Shown: positions 14,572 to 19,954 of the stretch, piece after piece | How the letters are laid out: the number at the start of each line of letters is the position of its first letter | Position numbering within the stretch: the stretch's first letter is position 1 | DNA from: JBBQIY01 sp964618405 | GTDB lineage: Bacteria > Verrucomicrobiota > Kiritimatiellia > RFP12 > UBA3636 | DNA: 19,954 nt | Assembly: GCA_964618405.1 (NCBI GenBank) | Contig: CAZUAY010000031.1 | Span: 1-19,954, forward strand | Reading direction: 5' to 3' | Program-made: the position numbers and the translations under genes | The notes under the pieces: generated by a model | The model's input: the letters and a program-made list of their open reading frames with translations, nothing else | Told to the model about the DNA's origin: nothing | The model's database searches: none

Positions 14572-17500
14572 GTGTCGGCACCGTTGTGCGAAATGGTTGC
14601 GGATGCTTCTACATTCGCGCTTCACTGGACCGATGTCAATGACCTCGACCTTTCCATTCCCGATCCCGATAACGACGGCCTGACGTCTGCCGAGGAAGTC
14701 CTCGTTTATCACACCGATCCGCTCAGCGCTGATTCTGATTTTGACGGACTTTCCGATGGCGTTGAAGTCGCTCTGGGAACCGATCCGCTTAACCCTGACA
14801 CGGACGGCGACGGTTTAGTCGATGGCGATGAAATCGCCGCCGGTACCAACCCGCTTAACCCTGATACTGATGGTGACGGTATGTCGGATGGGTGGGAGGT
14901 TGAACATGGGTTTGATCCAGTCAAAGCTGATGATCCTAATTTGGACTCGGATGGCGATGGCCTGACGGATGGACAGGAGGCAGGGTTGGGAACATCTCCC
15001 TTCTTAATCGACACCGACGGCGACCATATTCTCGATGCCTTCGATCTGGCACCGAACGATCCATCTATTGCAGTAACAGCAGGCGATTCCAATTACGTCG
15101 CGGTGACATTGACAGTCGGTGACAAAAGCGGGAGCCATACCGAGCTTTATGCGCTCACGCTTAATGGCATCACCTTGCGGATGCCGAGCGTTAATAGCGA
15201 GTCGTTCCTCTATCATCTCACGATCCACTTGGAACGCGGTGCAACATACGAAGGTTACGTGGAGTCGCTGCCCGATGATGACCCTGATGGTGACTTCTCC
15301 GCACATGTTACCGGCACCGGTATCATCATCGATGCCCCCCCGGAGACCCTTGGCGATTTTAATGACACGGGCTTTAACTACGGATCCGAACGCCGTTACT
15401 TTACCGTGACGGTGCCGGCAGCGCAAGAAGGGACAGGAGAAACGGCGGATGCTTCGGCTCAAGCGGCCTCTCCCGATCCGTTACGTGCCGAGAAGGCCGA
15501 TCCGGTCAACGCCATCAATGGCAATGTCCGTGTTCGCGGAACGGATATTGTGATCGATGCGCCGGGGCTGCCTTTCGTCTTTGTGCGGCATTACAACAGT
15601 GCTTCAATCTTCGCGAATGGTTCTTTGGGCCCGGGGTGGATGCATGACTACGAGACCTGGCTTGGTTCCGATGAGTACCTGATGTTCAACGGGATCAATG
15701 CCACTTGTCGCCGGGTCTTTATGCCGAATGGGCAGATATTGGTTTTTCGGAAAAACGGGACAGCCTACGAGTCCGCTCAGGGAGGAAACAGGCGACTGGA
15801 GGAAAATGAAGCCGGGTGGCGTTTACTTAATTCCACAGGGCAGGGGTATCTCTTCGATCGTGCTGGACGCCTGCTTTCAGTCATCGACGGTCTCGGCAAT
15901 TATATTGCGCTTCAATACGATCCGGACGAAGGTGGTAAAATGCTTTTGACTCGAATTGAGCATTCAAATGGCCGTTCCATCGCGCTTGAATACGATTTTC
16001 CAAACAATGACATCCGACGCGAAAAGGTTCTTGTTGGTGCCTATCCCTCCGATGTCACTTGGCACATTATATTTCATTACGACGAAATGGGAAGACTTAG
16101 GCGTGCCGATAGAGTCACCGATACGATGACATTCTCACATATCTACAGCTATGAAACCATCGGTTTCGCGTTGACATCTCACCGGGATCTGTCAAGGGAT
16201 GACTCGTGGAAATACGCCTATACCGATCTGACGCGGGGCGGGATCACGCGACGAGCCTGCAGTTCTACCTGCAACCGCAAGATCGGTCAACCGGACGAAT
16301 TCGTCACGCAGTTCGACTATGAACCCGACGGCCTGGCAAACATGACCCGGGTTACATCTGCTCGTGCAGATGGAGACGAGATTGACGTCTTGATCAAGTT
16401 CGATCCACAGTCCTCTAGGGTCGTTTCGGAGGTCAACGAAGGGGATGGCTCCGGCTTCGAGATCGAATACGATGCGGATTTGAACCCGATTTGTGAATTT
16501 TCCTTTGAGGGGGCAACGACCACAACAGTCTGGCGAACCTTCGATCCGCGCGGTAACATGCTGACTGAGGCCGCTTCACTGGACTCGTCACCACCAGCCT
16601 ATACGAATGCGTTCGTCTGGCATTCAACATTCGATCTGCCCTTAATGGCGATCAGTGCGTCGGGCATCACGAACTTTTTCACATGGACGGATTCAGGACG
16701 TTTGACTTGTGCAAGCAATGCGCTTGGCCGTGCGGTCTGGTTCTCCTACACCAAGAACGGGCTCCCCCTTGCGATCACTAATGCCTTAGGCGGAATCACC
16801 GTCTTTGACTACAATGGTAATGGTCTACTTTCCTCTGTTTTCTGGCCAGATGGGTCATGGGCTTTATTGGAGAAAAATGCGCACGGCCATCTCGTGAGCC
16901 TCGTCCTGCCCGGCCCGGGCGATACGAATCGCGAAATTCACTTCCAGAACGATACGTACGGTCGACGCGTCGGGCTTTTTGGCGACTGGGAGGGACTTTT
17001 TGAGCCAATTACGCGCGATACCGCTGGCCGGATTGTCACGCTAGACGACGGTTTCGGCTACTATCCTGCTGAAATCGCTTATCGGCGAGGTCATCGGATT
17101 GCGTCGGTTTCACGTGTGCTCGACAATCGGACCGATGCGACAGTTTCTTTTGCGTATGATCGACAGTGGAATCTTCGCGCAGTTTCCGATGAATTTGGCA
17201 GATCGGTTGAATCCTATGCGCTTGATGCCCAGACACGCATCGCAGCCGTTACCAATCTCGAAGGGCAGGTTACGTCGGTGAGCTATGTAATCGGCGGCGC
17301 TGTTGCCTCGGCATGCCGTCCCATTTCTTTTCCATATGCCAGCTATCTCCGTTTCGGAGTATTCGCCACCAACGACTATGATGCCGCCGGAAATCTAGTT
17401 CGTAACACCGTCTCCGAGATCGCTCCCGGACATCGGGCCGACTCGGTTGAATACACATGGCGGCCCGACGGACTGCCGCTTTCTGCGCAGAGCGCCAAGG

Positions 17501-19236
17501 GTTCGGTTTCATGGGCCTACGATGTGGCGGGAAGCGTTACGTCCGAAACGGCCTGCGTTGTTATCTCCAGTTTATCGTCCATCACCTCTGCCGTTCAGCG
17601 GGTGCTCAATCCAGTCGGGCTGTCGACCAGCACCACGCTTCTGGCTGGAAATGACACCTGGCAAATCTCGTATACCTACGATACAGCAGGGCGCGTAACG
17701 AACATCGTTTCCCCGGCGGGGGCGTTCGCAGTTGCGTACAATGCCTGGAACGGGCGCATTGCTGCGATTTCGAACGCGGTGCTGGCGACGAGCTACGCCT
17801 ACGACGGGCAGGAGCGGCTGACGCAAACAATCAACAGGAATGGGGCCGGAACGGCGTTGGGCTGGTTTACCTTCGGGTACAACGGAACGTCTCCCAAGCT
17901 GTCCTACAAACAAGTTAATTTCCCCGGTTACCTGATCCGCCACGAGTATTACCAGTACGATGCCCTTGGGCGACTTTTCGGCGGAAACGGCGTTCCCGGG
18001 ATCAACACATACGACATCGCGGGGAACCGCACAAGGAATGGTAGCCAGGCCTGGACGTACAATGCCGACAACAGCCATATTAGTGGTATTCCGTACGATT
18101 CGTCTGGCAATGTTCTGCGTACTTGGCACGGTTCGGACCACATCGTCCCATATTATGATATTCGCGGGCGGATCGTCTCCGTCTCCAGCAATGCGATCTT
18201 CGTTGTGGGCGCTAGTTACGACGTGCTGGGGCGGCGCGTACGTTCCTCCGAGCACGGTGTGACGAGCCGGCATATCTACGACGGCGATCACGTCATTGCG
18301 GATGTGGATGAAGGCGGCCGCGTCCAACGCTTCTATACTTGGGGCTTCGGCGTCGACAACTTGCTGGCCGTCACCGTGTGCGGCGATACGTCCACCAACT
18401 CTTATTACGCCGTCAAGGATCACCTGAACAGCGTTTATGGCTTTGTGGATGCCTCCGGCACCCTCGTCGCCAGCTACGACTACGATGCTTGGGGGAACCT
18501 CAAGCAGGCGGTTGTTTCCGCCTCTGATCTTGAGGATAATCGGTATCTGTGGAACGGGCGCGAGTACGCATACGCTACGGGCCTCTACTACTTCCGTGCC
18601 CGCTGGTACGATCCCGTTACTGGCCGCTGGTTGTCGAAGGATCCTATCGGTATCAGCGGCGGCATCAACCTCTACGTTTACTGTAGCAACGATCCGGTGA
18701 ATTTCAGAGATCCGTGGGGGTTGTGGGGCGTGCAGTTTGGAGGCTTTAATATCGGTGTTGGGAATCCTTGGCTGGCTTTTGACCGTGATTCGTGGGGAGA
18801 CCTTGAGCGCGGTGCGGCAGCTACCCTTGATGGGATTATTCCTTTTGTCGATCCGTTTGAAATCGCGTATGCCGATGAATGTGGCAATGTTGATTCAGTG
18901 TTCAAGACAAGTCGTCACCTTGGCGCGTTCTCGCGTGACATCTATCTTGGTGCACGTATTCCGAATATCACGAAATGGTTAAAGCATCCGAAACTTTACG
19001 AGATGGGCTCTAAAACAGTCCCGATTCGTGTGTGGTCGCAAATTAAAAACATGGATGTGATCGACCGTGGGCGTTGGTTGCTGCAGCATGGCAACGTCTT
19101 AGGCCATTTTGGTGCAAAAGAAATGCTTCAAGCATATAAGGCCACATGGAATACGGGCTTTACTCCAGGTGGCCGACTTCTTTTGCAGTTGGTCCCTTTT
19201 TCAGCCACCGATACGCTCATGAGGTCAGGTAAGTAA
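14572..19236 (+). CDS. TSP3-repeat Rhs/YD-repeat polymorphic toxin, probably lacking its native N-terminus
   Basis: At least 1554 residues. Residues 30-165 hold about six thrombospondin type 3-like calcium motifs (PDPDNDGL, PDTDGDGLVDGDE, PDTDGDGMSDGWE, LDSDGDGLTDGQE, IDTDGDHILDAFD). An Ig-like region follows, then from about 300 the DPVNAINGNVRVRGTDIV opening and a long run of YD repeats forming the Rhs cocoon. The core ends with GLYYFRARWYDPVTGRWLSK, then CSNDPVNFRDPWGL, the PxxxxDPxGL self-cleavage motif with D1380-PWGL1384. Residues 1385-1554 are the variable tip. The GTG at 14572 has no ribosome binding site and no signal peptide follows, while the frame is open back to 14530 inside the inverted repeat. 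The N-terminus therefore seems to have been removed or displaced by the GxxExxY module. Whether it is still expressed is uncertain. Confidence 0.85.
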   Translation: MSAPLCEMVADASTFALHWTDVNDLDLSIPDPDNDGLTSAEEVLVYHTDPLSADSDFDGLSDGVEVALGTDPLNPDTDGDGLVDGDEIAAGTNPLNPDTDGDGMSDGWEVEHGFDPVKADDPNLDSDGDGLTDGQEAGLGTSPFLIDTDGDHILDAFDLAPNDPSIAVTAGDSNYVAVTLTVGDKSGSHTELYALTLNGITLRMPSVNSESFLYHLTIHLERGATYEGYVESLPDDDPDGDFSAHVTGTGIIIDAPPETLGDFNDTGFNYGSERRYFTVTVPAAQEGTGETADASAQAASPDPLRAEKADPVNAINGNVRVRGTDIVIDAPGLPFVFVRHYNSASIFANGSLGPGWMHDYETWLGSDEYLMFNGINATCRRVFMPNGQILVFRKNGTAYESAQGGNRRLEENEAGWRLLNSTGQGYLFDRAGRLLSVIDGLGNYIALQYDPDEGGKMLLTRIEHSNGRSIALEYDFPNNDIRREKVLVGAYPSDVTWHIIFHYDEMGRLRRADRVTDTMTFSHIYSYETIGFALTSHRDLSRDDSWKYAYTDLTRGGITRRACSSTCNRKIGQPDEFVTQFDYEPDGLANMTRVTSARADGDEIDVLIKFDPQSSRVVSEVNEGDGSGFEIEYDADLNPICEFSFEGATTTTVWRTFDPRGNMLTEAASLDSSPPAYTNAFVWHSTFDLPLMAISASGITNFFTWTDSGRLTCASNALGRAVWFSYTKNGLPLAITNALGGITVFDYNGNGLLSSVFWPDGSWALLEKNAHGHLVSLVLPGPGDTNREIHFQNDTYGRRVGLFGDWEGLFEPITRDTAGRIVTLDDGFGYYPAEIAYRRGHRIASVSRVLDNRTDATVSFAYDRQWNLRAVSDEFGRSVESYALDAQTRIAAVTNLEGQVTSVSYVIGGAVASACRPISFPYASYLRFGVFATNDYDAAGNLVRNTVSEIAPGHRADSVEYTWRPDGLPLSAQSAKGSVSWAYDVAGSVTSETACVVISSLSSITSAVQRVLNPVGLSTSTTLLAGNDTWQISYTYDTAGRVTNIVSPAGAFAVAYNAWNGRIAAISNAVLATSYAYDGQERLTQTINRNGAGTALGWFTFGYNGTSPKLSYKQVNFPGYLIRHEYYQYDALGRLFGGNGVPGINTYDIAGNRTRNGSQAWTYNADNSHISGIPYDSSGNVLRTWHGSDHIVPYYDIRGRIVSVSSNAIFVVGASYDVLGRRVRSSEHGVTSRHIYDGDHVIADVDEGGRVQRFYTWGFGVDNLLAVTVCGDTSTNSYYAVKDHLNSVYGFVDASGTLVASYDYDAWGNLKQAVVSASDLEDNRYLWNGREYAYATGLYYFRARWYDPVTGRWLSKDPIGISGGINLYVYCSNDPVNFRDPWGLWGVQFGGFNIGVGNPWLAFDRDSWGDLERGAAATLDGIIPFVDPFEIAYADECGNVDSVFKTSRHLGAFSRDIYLGARIPNITKWLKHPKLYEMGSKTVPIRVWSQIKNMDVIDRGRWLLQHGNVLGHFGAKEMLQAYKATWNTGFTPGGRLLLQLVPFSATDTLMRSGK
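18664..18725 (+). repeat. End of Rhs core, duplicated at 19611-19672
   Basis: These 62 bases match 19611-19672 with five differences, all synonymous and all in the first half. The last 35 bases, up to and including the PWGL codons, are identical. This is the usual homology used to swap Rhs tips. Confidence 0.9.
18724..19233 (+). other. Rhs C-terminal tip (putative toxin domain)
   Basis: The 170 residues after PWGL. The first part is a glycine-rich start and a pretoxin-like hydrophobic helix (AAATLDGIIPFVDPFEIAYA). The rest is helical and basic (KWLKHPKLYEMGSKTVPIRV, GRWLLQHGNVLGHFGAKEML). I recognise no catalytic motif of the known Rhs toxin families; LQHGNVLGHFGAKE supplies two histidines and a glutamate that could be functional. 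The base composition turns AT-rich near the end, as expected of an exchangeable tip. Confidence 0.6.
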
Positions 19237-19457
19237 TGACATTGTTTGAAGCATTTCCACTTTTCGTGAGTTTTCTTATTTCATTCTTTGTTGTGAAATA
19301 TTACGCGTTGCAATTTGGTTTTGTGCAATGGGTTATTGCTATAGTTGTTGGATGTGTTTTGTTTTGTGGGTATGTTGGAGTTAGGGTTTTATTTAGTGTA
19401 CTTAGAGGGCGACGTGAATCTTCTGTTCAACATGATGACAACCGGGGTAGTCCTTGA
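19236..19457 (+). CDS. Small two-helix membrane protein, candidate immunity protein
   Basis: A 73-residue protein with two membrane helices (about 8-25, PLFVSFLISFFVVKYYAL, and 31-52, QWVIAIVVGCVLFCGYVGVR) and a basic, polar tail (LRGRRESSVQHDDNRGSP). Its ATG shares a base with the stop codon of the Rhs gene (TAATG), so translation is coupled. A gene directly after an Rhs tip is normally the cognate immunity gene, and membrane immunity proteins usually match toxins that attack the envelope or enter through it. The family is unrecognised. It is markedly AT-rich, like a horizontally exchanged tip cassette. Confidence 0.6.
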   Translation: MTLFEAFPLFVSFLISFFVVKYYALQFGFVQWVIAIVVGCVLFCGYVGVRVLFSVLRGRRESSVQHDDNRGSP

Positions 19458-19502
19458 TTCAGAGGTTCAGAACTTTATTTGGGGGCAGACAGCACGAAGT
19501 TT

Positions 19503-19534
19503 CGGACATGTTTTTCGGGCGGACATGTTTTTCG
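19503..19534. repeat. 15-base direct repeat pair
   Basis: CGGACATGTTTTTCG occurs at 19503-19517 and 19520-19534, separated by two bases. It lies in the 114-base spacer between the immunity candidate and the orphan tip cassette. Its function is unknown; a protein-binding site or recombination scar is possible. Confidence 0.6.
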
Positions 19535-19589
19535 CGCTTTCACGGTTGAACGGTGTTTTGAAAAGGTTTAGAATAACAGCATAAAAGGG

Positions 19590-19610
19590 ATTTTTTGGGC
19601 CCCAAAAAAT
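19590..19610. terminator. Palindrome at the start of the orphan cassette
   Basis: ATTTTTTGGG (19590-19599) and CCCAAAAAAT (19601-19610) are perfect reverse complements around one base. The DNA could act as a bidirectional terminator, with the As and Ts supplying T-runs on both strands. It lies exactly at the left border of the duplicated Rhs segment, so it separates the active tip unit from the silent one. Confidence 0.5.
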
Positions 19611-19954
19611 ATCAATCTTTACGTTTACTGCAGTAATGATCCGGTGAATTTCAGAGATCCGTGGGGGTTGTGTGAAGATGGTGATGAATTTATCAAGAGG
19701 TATACCGATCGGTTAATGAGGAATCCGTTTTCGAGTGGCAACATCTGGGATACAATGACCGTCATGGATATTAAGGGCAATCCTGAGAGTTATGAATATG
19801 GTGGTAGTAATTACCGTTCTGATGAAATGGGAAACATCGCTCCTGGGTATGCGACAACGGTTGCTTGGGGCCCGATAGCATCGGCTGGTGCCATGTTTTG
19901 GGCGGAAATAATTTACATGGATTTTTCAAGTACAACAATTAGGCAAGATGCAAT
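19611..19954 (+). pseudogene. Orphan Rhs tip cassette (partial, runs off the window)
   Basis: The frame opens at 19572 after a stop codon and has no ATG, GTG or TTG start ahead of the core match. It reads INLYVYCSNDPVNFRDPWGL, the last 20 residues of the Rhs core, then a new tip beginning CEDGDEFIKRYTDRLMRNPF and containing a hydrophobic stretch (TVAWGPIASAGAMFWAEIIY). The frame remains open to the window end. This is a displaced or silent alternative toxin tip that can replace the current one by recombination in the shared 62 bases. Toxin activity is unknown. Confidence 0.85.

Noticed and set aside
14752..15060. Repeated GAT-GGC-GAC-GG units that resemble short direct repeats
   Set aside because: These are the codons of the thrombospondin type 3 calcium motifs, so the repetition reflects protein sequence and not a CRISPR or minisatellite array.
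17572..18423. 283-codon open frame on the minus strand
   Set aside because: It lies wholly antisense to the YD-repeat core of the Rhs gene. It is a by-product of repetitive, GC-rich codons, with no ribosome binding site and no domain.
19345..19584. 79-codon frame overlapping the immunity candidate
   Set aside because: It is in another frame of the same AT-rich DNA, has no ribosome binding site and overlaps the coupled gene by over 100 bases.
5150..19954. Second attachment site (copy of the tRNA-Arg 3' end)
   Set aside because: I looked for TTCGATCC, GGCGCGCC and neighbouring words downstream and found no convincing copy, so no attR is called.
1..19954. CRISPR arrays, retrons, diversity-generating retroelements, IS transposases
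   Set aside because: No regularly spaced repeats, reverse-transcriptase motif or transposase was seen in any frame.

Overview
The window reads as a piece of chromosome from a free-living or gut-type bacterium of the Planctomycetes-Verrucomicrobia-Chlamydiae group, most likely Verrucomicrobiota or Kiritimatiellota. This is an inference from gene content: a paired TIM-barrel glycoside-hydrolase-like protein and DUF4838 protein, an Rhs protein fronted by thrombospondin-type-3 calcium repeats, small lineage-restricted genes ahead of it, and a stand-alone GxxExxY gene. No ribosomal marker is present to settle the taxonomy.

Layout. (1) 1-5011: two same-strand carbohydrate-degradation genes 34 bases apart (221-2251 and 2286-4883), bracketed by two copies of a hairpin repeat with a tandem CTCGCAA-type left flank. 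(2) 5073-5149: tRNA-Arg(CCG), followed by a terminator. (3) 5150 to about 12.1 kb: an integrative element entered at the tRNA 3' end. It holds a tyrosine recombinase with an extra helix-turn-helix inside its catalytic domain, a divergently transcribed two-HTH regulator, a Cro-like XRE protein, an excisionase-like protein and a fused primase-helicase translationally coupled to it, then a 120-residue unknown. I see no capsid, tail, portal, relaxase or conjugation gene, so it looks like a small integrative element or satellite. Its far attachment site is not visible. (4) 12131-13266: 1.1 kb with no convincing gene. (5) 13267-19457: an Rhs polymorphic-toxin operon: secreted protein A, small membrane protein B, a GxxExxY PD-(D/E)xK-type gene, a 1554-residue TSP3/Rhs protein with an unrecognised C-terminal tip, and a 73-residue membrane protein overlapping its stop codon. 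(6) 19572-19954: an orphan Rhs tip cassette that begins with a 62-base duplicate of the end of the Rhs core and runs off the window.

Most notable: the GxxExxY gene is enclosed by a perfect 29-bp inverted repeat whose left arm contains its own start codon, and the Rhs reading frame immediately beyond the right arm has neither a signal peptide nor a ribosome binding site. This looks like a compact mobile module that landed in the Rhs operon and removed or separated the N-terminus of the toxin gene. The orphan tip cassette beyond it shows that the same locus also exchanges toxin tips by homology at the core end.
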